The notes under the pieces are model-generated. The model ran no database searches. It saw nothing but the letters and a program-made list of their open reading frames with translations, and was not told the DNA's origin. A stretch of 64,000 nucleotides of DNA from Linum tenue (taxonomy: Eukaryota > Streptophyta > Magnoliopsida > Malpighiales > Linaceae), in assembly GCA_946122785.1 (NCBI GenBank), contig CAMGYJ010000002.1:10352339-10416338 (forward strand), read 5' to 3'. A program made the position numbers and the translations under genes. Positions 9,845 to 23,856 of this stretch are shown in pieces; the first letter of the stretch is position 1; each line of letters starts with the position of its first letter.

Positions 9845-11052
9845 TTATAACACTTTAGCCACCCGAATCAAAAACCATTCAACTTAGCCACTGATATTAC
9901 ACGTTTATGTCATATTTAGTCACTCGCCGTCTAGTTCCGTTAAGTCTGTCCTACGTGGCCGTCAACTCCAATGTTTGACCGTTAAAAAACTTATGTGTCA
10001 ATTAAAAATAATAATAATAATAATTTTTTATTTCCACATCATACTAAATTAAAAATATTTTCTTCATAAAAAAACTAATTAATATAAATATTACTAAAAC
10101 CAGCCCACTGGCTCGCCCTCACCTCTTCGTCGTTGCACATCGTCGCCATCCCCCTCTCCGCTATTGCACTTCGTCGCCCTCCCCTCCTGCTGCCTCCATG
10201 CCACTTGAAACCCACGAGCCCAAGCATCCCACGCAGAACCCACCAATCCTCTTTCCATTGCAAAATCTCCAGCACCGCTGCTTCAAGCACCCCGCCGCAA
10301 AACCACAATCCTCCCAATCGTCGCGATGAATTAAACCCAACGACGACGAACAGAAGGTGCAATCGATGGGGTCCCTCCAATTCACAGTTGCATTGATGAG
10401 GAGGAGCTTTCTCTGGCTCCACAAAGAGCAGCTGTGGCTGAGCGAGGAGCAGCAGTGGATCCGGGAAGAGCATAGGTGGTTGCGCGAGCGGGAGTCCCTG
10501 TTGAGCGAAATTCAGCCGCTAAGCTCCAAATCCAGGTCTTACAGAAGAGGATTTCGGTTGGCGGGGTCGATGTGGTGCCTCCGAATGTCGATACCCTCAC
10601 TCCTTTTCTTAATCGAATCGTGAAAAACTCTCAGATCTAGAAACTAACTGTTTGTGTTTTGGTGATTTTTTTGGTTCTTCGAGTTCAGGAACTTGTCGGG
10701 AACGCTGCGGGAGACAATAAGGCAACAGAGAGTGGCAGAGGAAGGGTCGGTGGAGACAAAGATGGGGTAATTGGCGAAGGAGGTTTCAGATTGAATCAAA
10801 CATGGCGACGAAGCAGTTTCGGTTTGCGGTGGCGATGGCCGATGGGCAGAGGAAGGGTCGATGGAGACGGAGATGGGGGAATTGGCGAAGGAGGTTTCAG
10901 ATGGAATCAATTGTGGCGCGGAGTTTCGGGTTGCGGTGGCGATGGGCGGAGGAAGGTTTGCTGTGGTGATGGGCAAAATGAAGGTTTCGGATGGATCAAT
11001 CGTGGCGGAGGAATCGACGAGCTAGGGTGTTATAAATGAGTAATATGGGTGA
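9828..11052. repeat. Segment bounded by a 26-bp perfect inverted repeat, possible DNA transposon
   Basis: TCACCCATATTACTC... at 9828-9853 is repeated as its reverse complement at 11027-11052. The left subterminal region (TTAGTCACTCGCCGTC, then CTGTCCTACGTGGCCGTC) resembles the ends of the Mutator-like elements at 23.9 and 47.3 kb. I found no matching target duplication and the inverted repeat does not extend inward, so it may be a damaged element. The interior is GC-rich in places (10100-10500, 10680-11020) with no recognisable protein. Confidence 0.45.
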
Positions 11053-11154
11053 CCAAATTTGCAATTCACCGCCTATCTATTATATTTCTTCGCATCTTGA
11101 CTTTTCAGCACATTTGCCAATTGCTCGCCGCCACCCATCTTATATCCACCAATA

Positions 11155-11157
<3 letters not shown>

Positions 11158-11191
<34 letters not shown>
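11158..11191 (+). repeat. CT microsatellite upstream of the lipase gene
   Basis: An almost pure CT run of about 34 bases ends 15 bases before the lipase ATG. Such pyrimidine runs are common in plant promoters and 5' leaders. Confidence 0.85.
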
Positions 11192-11193
<2 letters not shown>

Positions 11194-11205
11194 AGTCTCC
11201 ACCCA

Positions 11206-13019
11206 ATGGGCTCCCGCTCCTCGCTTCAGTCTTCCCCAAGCGTGGACGCCGACGTCGGCGCAGACACTGACGCCGGAGAGCAGCAACCACCACCACCACC
11301 ATGGCGAGAAATAGTGGGCAGCAACGACTGGGACAACCTCCTCGACCCTCTCAACCTCAACCTCCGGCAGCTCATCCTCCGCTGCGGCGACTTCTGCCAG
11401 GCCACCTACGACGCCTTCAACAACGACGCCAACTCCAAGTTCGCCGGCTCCAGCCGCTACGGCCGGAAGAGCTTCTTCCAAAAAGTCCTCCTCCAAGACG
11501 CCCAAAACTACCAAGGTACAACTTTTTGCAACTCCATCGATTCAAAAAAAATAAAACCTTTTTAATCAAACCATTGAAAAGGATTAGATCGAACAGTTCG
11601 ACATAATTGAATGGCGGATGTTGAAATAACGGTAGTTCGGCAGGAAATTGAAGCGATATGTTCAAAAATTTCCCTATTCTTTTGTCGTCACTCACCAGCT
11701 ACCATCATGTGATTGTCGCCGTCGTCGTCACTGGTATGAATTTCATTAGCCTCTGTTTTTTCACTGAACTTCAAATTCTAATCCGTTCTGTCAATTTCAA
11801 TGAAGTGTCCTGTTTCCTCTACGCCACGGCCAGAGTGAGCGTCCCTGAGGCGTTCCTCCTCCACTCCCTTGCCCGTGACGGCTCTTGGGACCGCGAATCC
11901 AACTGGATCGGCTACACCGCCGTCACCACCGACGAGTACTCTGTCTCCATCGGCCGCCGGGAAATCTACGTGGCGTTCCGCGGCACCAGCAGGAACTACG
12001 AGTGGGTCAACATCCTCGGCGCCCAGCTCGAACCCGCCACCGAATTGCTAGCCCCCGTCACCGTCACCGCCGCAACAACGCCGGAAAACGACGCGGCGTC
12101 GGCCACTTCCTCGAGCAGCGACGAGGACGAGGGGAGCAGCCCGAAAGTGATGCTGGGTTGGCTGACGATGTACACCTCCGACGACCCGAATTCCCAATTC
12201 ACGAAACAGAGCGCCAGATCGCAGCTCCTGGCCACCATGAAACGCCTCCGGGAGAAGTACGCCGGCGAGGAGCTGAGCGTGATTTTGACCGGGCACAGCC
12301 TGGGGGCTTGTTTGGCGATCCTGGCCGCATTCGACCTCGTCGAAAACAGAGTCGTGTCGGAAACCACGCCGGTGACGGCGATCGTGTTCGGCAGCCCGCA
12401 GGTAGGAAACAGAGCATTCGACGACAGAGTGAAATCCCTCAGCAACCTGAAAATCCTCCATGTACGGAACAAAATCGACCTCCTGACGCATTACCCAGGG
12501 CCGCTTCTCGGATATGTGTCGACATCGACGACCGATCTGGTGATCGACACCAGAGTACGTATAATAATTCAATCGCGTTTAAAAACTTAAAAGCTTACGT
12601 TTTTACGCTTCTAGATATAATCACGATTTTGACAGCATTGCGTAGAAACTGATCGGAAACTCTTGTCCTCTGTATCTTGCTGCTGAAATTTTAATCACTC
12701 TGCTCGATCGTATTTTGGACAGAAATCGCCGAGCTTGAAGGAGTCGATGAATACAGGGGACTGGCACAATCTGCAGGGGATGCTGCACGTGGTGGCGGGT
12801 TGGAACGGGGAAGAAGGGGAGTTCGAGCTGAAGGTGAAGAGGAGCTTGGCTCTGGTGAATAAATCGAGCGAGTTTCTGAAAGAAGAGTACTTGATTCCTG
12901 GGTCGTGGTGGGTGGAGAAGAACAAAGGGATGGTGTTGGATGAGAATGGCGAGTGGGGGTTGGCGCCTCCTGATGATGAAGATCTTCCTGTTCCTCCTGA
13001 TGAAGATGAGGATTTGTGA
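11206..13019 (+). CDS. Class II phospholipase A1 (lipase class 3 family)
   Basis: Three exons, 11206-11515, 11806-12554 and 12723-13019, join with consistent GT-AG ends and phase into 451 codons. It should hydrolyse the sn-1 acyl ester of phospholipids or galactolipids. The nucleophile lies in GHSLG (Ser268); by family position the catalytic Asp is Asp328 in NKIDLLTHYPG and the His is His375 in MLHVVAG. The oxyanion region (VAFRGTS) and the FGSPQVGN motif are also present. Class II enzymes of about 420-450 aa without a plastid transit peptide are thought to be cytosolic; this N-terminus is short, Pro-rich and shows no clear signal. An unusual Ser/Asp/Glu-rich insert lies between the FRGT and GHSLG blocks, and the C-terminus is strongly acidic. 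It is convergent with psaG, ending 700 bp away. Confidence 0.93.
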
Positions 13020-13720
13020 TTGGTGTGAGAATGGGTTTTTTTGAGTCTTGGTGTTTGTGGGAACAAAAGAGTGAGAGTTTCTGTGGTTTGAAGTGCTTGT
13101 TTGTGTGATTGTGATCATGTTTGCATACGCTATGTTCCTCTAACTTTGTTCTTGATATTGGAGGCTATCAGCATTTGAATAGAGGAAGTCTTTGTTGTCG
13201 AAGGTTCTGATACAATATCGAAATCAAATTTACCTCGATAACTACTTGAGATATCGATATGATGTGAAAGTGATGAGTTTGTGCACTTGAATTCTAATAG
13301 AACACTCAGAAGTCCGTTCTTCCTAATAGCATCGTATAGTGGCTCCTAATAAAACGTTTAGAAACCAGTTTATCCTAACAGCATCTTCTAATTGGCGAGT
13401 CATTTTTCAATATAATGTCAGAAACTATGTCAAAATCATATTATTCCGATAACATTGAATTGGCAATGCCAAAATTATCAAAGCTCTAATACGATGTCGG
13501 AAAACGTTTCATTCTAATAATCTCCATTTGTGGGAAGAATATTAGAAATGATCATCTCTAATCCATCAAGCCAAAGCAACAACCTTTCTTTCACATAAAC
13601 AACACCACCAAATAAGAAGGTCAAGAAGTGGAGAGTGGGAACCAAGAGAATCACAGCAAGTCAAATTGAAACATATATAGTAATTAATTACACTTAGCAC
13701 ATACAAACACAAAATTCTCT
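13020..13720. other. Spacer between the convergent lipase and psaG genes
   Basis: Holds the two 3' untranslated regions. Between 13200 and 13520 there is a loose, degenerate repetition of phrases such as CTAATA-CATCG and GTCGGAAAC, too diverged to define a unit. No further gene seen. Confidence 0.5.
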
Positions 13721-14200
13721 TCAAAAGAACTTAGGGTCATAGCCATTGCTAGTGGTGGCCAAGATGTAGTAAGCCACAATATGGCCGATGGAGCCCCAAG
13801 CAAGAACATCCACGATGTTGAACCCGACCGGATCGTTCGATTTCAGGAGGCTAACGTACTCCTTAGCACGAACATCTCCGGCCTCGAAGTGGGTTTGCCC
13901 GTTCTGCACCGGCAGCCCCTGTTTGGCCACGTTCTCCCTCTGGAAGTTGAAGAACACGAACCTGCCCAAAAACAGAGACAGCCCCGTGCTCAGGCTGATC
14001 ACCAGAGACGGGTTCAGCTCTGCGTTCACGGTCATGCTCCGCCGCGAGGTGGTGAGGCTGGGGAAGGAGGTTGTTCCGGCGGTGGAGGAAGGTAAACGGA
14101 GAGGGCGGAGGCCCTGGAAGGAGATGGTGGAAGGGGAGAGGCTCTGGTGTGAGGTTTGGATGGTTGGGGTCAGGAACAGAGCTGCTGAACTTGCCGCCAT
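13721..14200 (-). CDS. psaG: Photosystem I reaction center subunit V (PsaG), chloroplast precursor
   Basis: A single-exon gene of 159 aa. Residues 1 to about 60 are Ser/Thr-rich with few acidic residues and end at a VNAEL-type site, as expected for a chloroplast transit peptide. The mature part carries the PsaG signatures: a first membrane helix (about 64-84, [18 protein letters not shown]), the loop with [11 protein letters not shown], and a second helix (about 129-150, [18 protein letters not shown]). PsaG sits at the edge of the PSI core in the thylakoid membrane and stabilises it and its LHCI antenna contacts. The ATG is in a good context (AACAATGGC). The protein stops at PKFF, one or so residues shorter than family members that end in Gly, as far as I recall. 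Confidence 0.97.
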   Translation of the reverse strand: MAASSAALFLTPTIQTSHQSLSPSTISFQGLRPLRLPSSTAGTTSFPSLTTSRRSMTVNAELNPSLVISLSTGLSLFLGRFVFFNFQRENVAKQGLPVQNGQTHFEAGDVRAKEYVSLLKSNDPVGFNIVDVLAWGSIGHIVAYYILATTSNGYDPKFF

Positions 14201-14746
14201 TGTTGTTTGATTGGTTGACTGGTTGGGGAGAGGGTCTCTGTTTGGTTTCAGGGAAAATTGGAGATGGAAGGAGAGTAGTAGATTGGTGATGAGATGATGG
14301 ATGTTGGGTGGAGATGATGGATCTTAATGTGAGGATGGAAATGGTGGCGGGAAAGATGTTGGGACGGTGAGTTGGCAGTGGTTTATTGGTTGATACTGGA
14401 TCAGAGATTTTTGGCTTCCAGATATCCAGAAAATCACACCACAAAATCCTAAAACGACATCGGATAATAACGTGAAACAAAACCTTACATTCTAACAATC
14501 TCTAACTCAGCCGTTTAGACCCACAACCATCCAGTGTGATATCAAAGTCGCACATCCAGAAAAAGAGCTGTGAAGTTGCAGAGGATTTGGCTGATCTTTA
14601 GAACGTAAATGATTCAATCAACAAACAGCTGATAGTACACCAGCGGCAAGAAGATTTGGCTGTCTTCTTCCCCGCAGCTTTAACACAATTGAATACAGAG
14701 AAGAAAAAGGAAACTAGGAAACCAGCAGGCTGTTCTTTGAATTTGA

Positions 14747-17607
<2,861 letters not shown>

Positions 17608-17918
17608 TACCGCTAGAAACCGGAGAGATTGGGTATTGAAATTAGGGCAGATCGAAGGACTTGGAAGAGAGCCTACTAAAGTTCTTCACACAACTTGGCG
17701 AGGCGAGACCACAAGGTTGAAGGAAGGGGGAGCCTTAATCGAATTAAGCAGTTCTCAACTTATCTTTCAAGAAAAGAATGAGAGCAGGTTGGGATAAATA
17801 AGTAATTTCCATTTTCCTTGTCCTCCCCGATTTAGGAATAAGTGAATAACTAATCACTAATCACTAATCAGAGTATCAGACGACCAACCCAACTACAAAA
17901 TAAAAATTTGTTAACTAA

Positions 17919-19153
17919 GGGCCCGTTTAGTATTGTTGCTTGTTTTTGTTTCCTGTTGTGTTTTAAGAAATTTGGAAAACCAAGAAAAAAAAACGTGTTT
18001 AGTTGGGTTTTTATTTTTTGTTGTGAATCAGAGTTGCACAACAAGGCCCAAATATGAGAAACAACAATTTATAGCTTTGGATCTGATTTTTAAACATGTT
18101 GCACACGGGATTCCTACTAGTTGGGCGCTTGATTTCATTAAAATAGACCAGTTTTCGAATCCCCACAGAAGCAAAAAATTTTCTTTTTTTTTAACACAGC
18201 CCCCCAAAACCCTACTTCGCAGCTGCCCCAACCCATTTTTCTTCTTCTTCATTTTCTTTCTTCTTGTTGACAGAGAATCCCCCTCACATCCGCCTCCTCC
18301 CGCCTCCGCCCGACGACCCGCCGCCGACGCCCAAGCTCCCCCGCGCGACCCCGCCGTCTCCCAGCCTCCCCCCGTGCGACCCGCCGCCCAGCCCGCCGCC
18401 GCCGCCCTGCCTCCGCCGCCATCATCGTCTATAAGAGGCTTTTGTTCCCTAGGAATTTTTTGGTTCTTTTCTTATTTGTTCTCTTCCACGGCGTATGAGT
18501 ATACCGGCAACAAGAGGCACAGTAACAAAATCAATGTTTGTCTTTAGCATTTCTTATAATGAATAATGGGTTGTAATGAATAAAAACTGGAAGAACAATA
18601 AAGAACATCCATTTGCTCCAAAAGGCAATGTTCTTGAGATTCTACAAAAACACGGCCCTATAAATTACATGTTACTGTGTGTTACCCATCCACACCCTGA
18701 TCTAGGACGAGAAAGAAGGTAATGTGTACACTAGTCGAAAGGATACTGTAGAGCTCATTCACTTCATCTTATTACTGGCCTTGATATAGTTTAGGAACCT
18801 TTTGAGCGCTCGATCACTGTCGATTGCTTCTCTAGCTCTATCCAAGGCTGAATTTACATCTTCTGCGCCGTCACATCCCAGCAAGTGATCGATCATTCCA
18901 GCATTTAATACAATACGATCATACGCAGGACCCCTTTGGCCATGATTGAGGACATATCTCTTTTTTTTTTTGTTTTTAGTTCTTACAGTAGTAACTAAAC
19001 GCGTTTTTGTTTCTTGTTTTCAGCTTTCATGATTTTTCAGATTTATCAACTAAACAGGTTTGTGTTTTCTGTTTTTTTCCTGTTGTGGTTGTGCATCTGT
19101 TTACACAATATCACTGCAACCACAACAACAACAAAATGATACTAAACGGGCCC
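17919..19153. mobile_element. Harbinger/PIF-like DNA transposon carrying gene fragments
   Basis: The ends GGGCCCGTTTAGTA and TACTAAACGGGCCC are perfect inverted repeats flanked by the 3-bp duplication TAA (17916-17918 and 19154-19156), typical of PIF/Harbinger elements and Tourist MITEs. The 1235-bp interior has no transposase. It contains a very GC-rich Pro/Ala-coding patch (18275-18425) and, on the minus strand, a fragment of an anthranilate phosphoribosyltransferase-like gene, so it looks like a gene-capturing non-autonomous element. It lies about 300 bp upstream of the RPT4 start codon. Confidence 0.85.
18759..18956 (-). pseudogene. Captured C-terminal fragment of an anthranilate phosphoribosyltransferase-like gene
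   Basis: A 65-codon frame plus TGA stop, open from about 18956 and preceded on the minus strand by a T-rich, AG-ended stretch like an intron end. It starts GQRGPAYDRIVLNAGM-like, continues IDHLLGCDGAEDV, and ends with an ALDRAREAIDS motif. The DRIVLNAG and AREAIDS patterns fit the C-terminal end of the TrpD/glycosyl transferase family 3 fold; plants have a diverged member of this family. No upstream exons are present, so it cannot be functional. The assignment is from recalled motifs only. Confidence 0.55.
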
Positions 19154-19156
19154 TAA

Positions 19157-21310
19157 GTAAAATACAGGTATTCTGTTACCTGTATTTCTCTGAGTAAAAC
19201 CTTCACGCAACGTACGTTGTCGTAATTGATTGATAAACGTAAGAAAGAGATTTAAGAATAGGGAATGTCAAATTTTTTTTTTTTCTGTGGAACGGGCCAA
19301 CTTACCGTATATATGCGGATTTCAACGGGTCCAGGAGTGTCGATTTTTTTCTTTAAGTCCTTTTATTTCTCCGTGGTGGTAAAATATATATTAAAAGGCA
19401 AAAACAATACTCCTTTTTATTGCTAAAAAGAAAAAAAAATTAACAATAAACTAATGCATGGATTCTAATGGGCTAACCGCTAATCATAAAATAAAAGAGT
19501 TGAATGGGTCTGACCTACACGGGATTTGCCCATTAAGTAAAACAAATGAACATCATGGGTTTGTCATTCTAAAACAAGCTAAAACAAACTATTATTTTAT
19601 ATCTTAGTGGCTAAAATATAATGTATTTTAAAGTTATTCAATGGTTCAACCTCGATCAACCCAATTAGTCCAACTTTTATCATTTCAAATATATATTATG
19701 TAATTATTTGATATCATAATGATTAAATTATAGTGTATATTATAGGGAATCGTTTGGTATTTGTTAGTAAAAAAACTAAACAGAAAGATCTATTTGGTTA
19801 TTTTTAACATTAAAACGATCCTAAACATTTTCAGTTTCCTTTCGAAATTCTATAGTTTTATTCCCGAATTAGTGATGTGCAAATGGCCAATTGCAGTCAT
19901 CTCTTTTCTTTCATTATTTTTTATCTTCAAATAGAAATTTTAAAAGTAAAGAATAATTAGAATTTGGCATGGGTCGGTCAAACAGGCTGAATTTCAAGTT
20001 TTGACCCATTTTGATCAAGTCTAATTTATAATCACATGGTTCCCTAATACCCGATAAAAATCTCAATCCAAACCAGTTTGGCAGGTGAGTCCGTGTTTAC
20101 CACCATTTTCTAGGGATACAGAAACGGTGGTTCCTATCCCAAACCGTGTTGTTCATTCTTGATTTTTTTAGATTTTATCATGGCTTGGCAAAAAACCAGA
20201 AAACACAATGATGACAAGATGAAAGTTTTATAAAGCAAATTAATCGGCCAACGGGCCGAGTAAAAGCTAGCAACGATTGTGAGATGCTCATTTCCCGAAA
20301 ACCAGCGGGATAGGCGATTTTTTATTTGATTTTCTGGAATTCGGTTTCTATAAAACTTACTCCACCTCATCATATTACCAGAAACAATATTGTTTCACAA
20401 GGTAACATGTACTTGATTTTGGTTCATAAGGCTGATTTTGATTCGTTGCATCATTCATGTCTCTTTCCTACTAAAATTCACTATTTTTATCACGTGTTTC
20501 CCAAAAAAAAACTATACAACAATAAGCTATACACCCCATTACATTATCAAATTCCATACCTCACCTTCCTCCGGCCAAATGATCGGGGCACACGCTAGTA
20601 CATATTTATAGGCATAGAACATCTCATTTCTCCTACCTAAAACATGAATACTTCTCCCACAAAGAAATAATAATCAAATACTAAACAAGTACTAAAAAGC
20701 AATCACAATCCTACTAAGACAATTAAACAATATAATATCCCAAATAATACGAAATACGAACTAATTAATAAAACTACTAAAATAGAAAGATACGCAAGCC
20801 CATAACGAGTCTCAATTATTACGATAGCTTGATTCTCGTAATATTTTCTTTGTTGAGTTTGTTTAACGAATTTGGGATTTTAATTTTAAGTTTAATAGAT
20901 TGATTTCAAGTCTATTGTTTCTTTACGAGTGTCAAATTTATAGGGTTCATGAATTTGGACTTTTATATTAAAATTCATAACCCGTTGACTTGTAATATCA
21001 CATGTTACGTTGAGATTTGGTTGAAAAGTTTTTTTTATAAGGATAATATATATTACTTTTTTTGATTAGGTACTATTAAAAGAATTCGGAATTGAGACCT
21101 TCATGTTTAAAGTTAGTGGTATTATCACTAGACCAATTCTTTGTTCGTAAATTCTTGACGATCTTGATCTATAATCAAAATTATATAATTGAATCTACAA
21201 TATACTTAATAAACTTTTCAAATTCATAATGTAATAAATTCATCATAATTTGTAATTTTTCTATTATTATGTCAAAGGTTTATCATAGTCATTGGTCATA
21301 TGAAAGTTGA
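19157..21310. other. AT-rich intergenic sequence, nothing recognised
   Basis: About 2.1 kb with homopolymer runs and short open frames, none resembling a known family. I see no inverted repeats with target duplications, RNA genes or LTRs. Confidence 0.55.
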
Positions 21311-21722
21311 ATGACAACAACTTTAAGGGTCGTGTATAGACTGGCCAATATTAACTCATCTCCAAAAGTCTCCTTTTTCATTAGGGAGGGTATGGGGAAT
21401 AGCATATTCCAAGACTACAATATTGTTTTGATTCCTGGTCAGTTGGGCTCATTTGTAAGATGGCTTTGCCAAGGGCGGCTCAACCAAATACTAGAGTATG
21501 ACACTTCACCAAAAATGACAAGTATTCAGTCAAATCAGGATACCATTTGGTATTAGAAAGTATTTTAGCCCCGACTAGGAAGTTGTTGACTCTGATTATT
21601 GATCTACCGGTGTGGAATTTGACGTGGGCTATCCAGGTTCCTCCAAAACTTAGATTCTTCATCTGACTATGTCTTAAAGTGGTTCTTCCAACAACAGTAG
21701 CGCTCAGATCTTGTGAAGTTAG
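21311..21722 (+). pseudogene. LINE fragment, left half of a split element
   Basis: The clearest frame reads KYSVKSGYHLVLES then WNLTWAIQVPPKLRFFI then VVLPTTVALRSCEV, the region after the reverse transcriptase of plant LINEs (zf-RVT domain). A TGA replaces the expected Trp in the FFIW-LCLK stretch. The fragment stops at the Copia insertion and resumes at 32284 with VNCLRRCPVC, so the two parts were one element. The 5' limit is uncertain. Confidence 0.75.
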
Positions 21723-21948
21723 TGTTAGAAGTTAGGAGTACCTAACTGTAATTAACCCATCTAGGGTTAAGGGCTCGGCTAAGTATATATATGTTGTATA
21801 GCCGAGTTTAGCTGTAACTGAGACGTACGTAATAAATCGTGAACTCTGCCTTGGGCCGTGGACTAGTCTCAATGATCATCGTTGGGAAAACCACGCAAAT
21901 CTTGCATCTCGTGTTCTTGTGATTCTTTGTGTGATCGTATTCTTGTAG
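21723..21948 (+). repeat. 5' LTR of the nested Copia element
   Basis: Starts TGTTAGAAGTTAGG and ends near TTCTTGTAG, just before the primer-binding site. It contains AAGTATATATATG near 21782, a likely TATA box. Confidence 0.85.
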
Positions 21949-21960
21949 TGGTATCAGAGC
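21949..21960 (+). promoter_or_regulatory. Primer-binding site of the nested Copia element
   Basis: TGGTATCAGAGC, initiator tRNA-Met type, immediately after the 5' LTR. Confidence 0.92.
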
Positions 21961-22015
21961 CTCGCGCTATTATTCTCTGAGCTCCTATTGTGTTCGTGTT
22001 TGGGTTGCTTCCTGC

Positions 22016-23192
22016 TAGGGCTGGCAATTTGGACCGGGACCGGATTGAAAACCGGAAACCAGACCGTTTTAAGACCGGGACCGGATTTAAAACAATCCAA
22101 TCCAGTCTTTGGTCTTAGAATTAGCAAAAAACCCGGATCAATCCAGTCCGGGTCAAAACCGTGTAAAAACCGGAAGACCGGATGAGTAAAAACAGACCAA
22201 ACCAGAAAAAATTCGGACCAAAGGCAAAGCCCATAAGGGCACAAACAGCCCACTCCCGGCGGCTCATAGAAGCCCGTTTAGAACTTTTGAGTTGTGGCCT
22301 GTAGGGTTGGCAGCGCCTCTCGTCCTCTGACTCTCTCCATTCCATCTTGTTCTTGGCATCGCAGGCAGCGCAGTCAACAGAGAGTCAGAGACGCACCGGC
22401 AGACAGACGCCATTTTTCTTCTTCCATCCCAACCGAACAAAGAGCAGACTGGCCCGCCGCCCTCAGTCACGCAGACCGACCCGCCGCCCTCAGCTCGCCG
22501 CCCGCAGCTCGCCTCCGCGCCGACCCACCTGCTCCGACCACCTCCGCTTCGACCCAGCGACGACGGCGACGGCATCGGCTTCCACCCAGGCAGCGACGAC
22601 ACGGCGCCGGCTCAGCTCCGACCATCAGACGCGACTATTGGGGAATTGGGAACAGGCGAACAGCTGCCGAACTCAACAAAATGGAAGGGAGCAGCAGCTG
22701 GGTAAGTGCCAGGGTTGCTGGGTAATTATTTTTATTTTATTTTAATGCCCTCCATCATATATCAATCTATTCTTTCACTTTCACTTTTGCCAACAGAAAC
22801 AATAACCATTATTTCCTTATAGTCTAAAAGGATTGCTGCATTTGAATGGTGGAATGTGATATACCAGGGTTGATGAGTTTATTATCGATTGGTTTTTGTT
22901 TGTTCTACCATTAGATTGAATTGGATTGAATTGGACTTTGAGTTTGTAATAGACTTGAATGATGGTTGTGATTTTGTATTGGACTATGTTTGGCTTGATT
23001 TTTGCTACAAACAGGTTGTCTACATTCCAGGAAAATGGGTATATGTTGCTGAATTTTTTGCAACATGGTCAAAACAGGTCAAAACCGAACTGTACCCAAT
23101 CCAAGTTTTGATCCCAATATTTCCAAAAAGACCGGACTGGACCGGATCAATTCGGGCCAATTTAACCGGACCGGACCGTATTGCCACCCCTA
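22016..23192. mobile_element. hAT-type non-autonomous element in the Copia leader
   Basis: Ends TAGGGCTGGCAATTTGGACC and GGACCGTATTGCCACCCCTA are inverted repeats rich in ACCGG words, flanked by the perfect 8-bp duplication CTTCCTGC (22008-22015 and 23193-23200), the hAT hallmark. No transposase is seen. A GC-rich, Arg/Ala/Pro-coding patch at 22300-22620 is unrecognised and may be captured sequence. Confidence 0.92.
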
Positions 23193-23856
23193 CTTCCTGC
23201 GTTCTCTCTTCGTGCCCTAGCTCTCGTGCCGCTTCGGAAGTTCGGTCTTCTTCTTGGGATCTTGTTCGTGTGCTGTTGTGGGTTTTTTGTCGTCGACTTC
23301 GTCTGCCACCAGGTTAATTTTGTCACTGTGGGCTTTTGGTCTTCATCAGGTTATTTTGTCTCTGTGTGGGATTTTGGTCTTCCATTCTTTTTGGTTATTG
23401 CGGCCGGCTGGGATTAGTTATTGTTTTTGCTCTTCCATTCCTTTTGGTTATTGCAGCCGGCTGGAATTAGTTATTGCGAATTTGCGATCACGACCAGCTT
23501 GTTATTGCGGCAGGGTTTCATTTTAGTTCCGTGTTCAGCTTGCTTCTGGATTTCCTTCGTGATCAGCCATGGATGCTCCTCGCAATGATGCCTTCTCTGT
23601 CCGTTTTACTGGTAAATTTTTTGCCCTTTGGGCTTTTCAGTTCCGCCTATATGTTCAAGGGAGGCGCCTGCTACCCTTTCTTGAAGGTTCGACCAAGCCG
23701 CCAACAGTGGATGCATCCACCAAGTCTCAGGAGGATTGGGATGTCTCCAATGCGGTTGTGATGTGCATTGCTCGGATCTATGGATCCGGGTATCGCCTTG
23801 AGCTTGCGAGGTTTTAATATGGCATCTGAGATATGACAGCACCTCAGTAATATTTA

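Noticed and set aside
11996..12572. Long minus-strand open frames (158 and 174 codons) opposite the lipase gene
   Set aside because: They are antisense by-products of GC-rich coding sequence; only the plus strand has the lipase motifs and splice sites.
13863..14498. A 211-codon minus-strand frame overlapping psaG
   Set aside because: It is in a different frame from the conserved PsaG protein and has no recognisable motif.
18759..18956. Treating the TrpD-like fragment as a real host gene
   Set aside because: Only the last exon is present and it lies wholly inside a transposon with intact ends.
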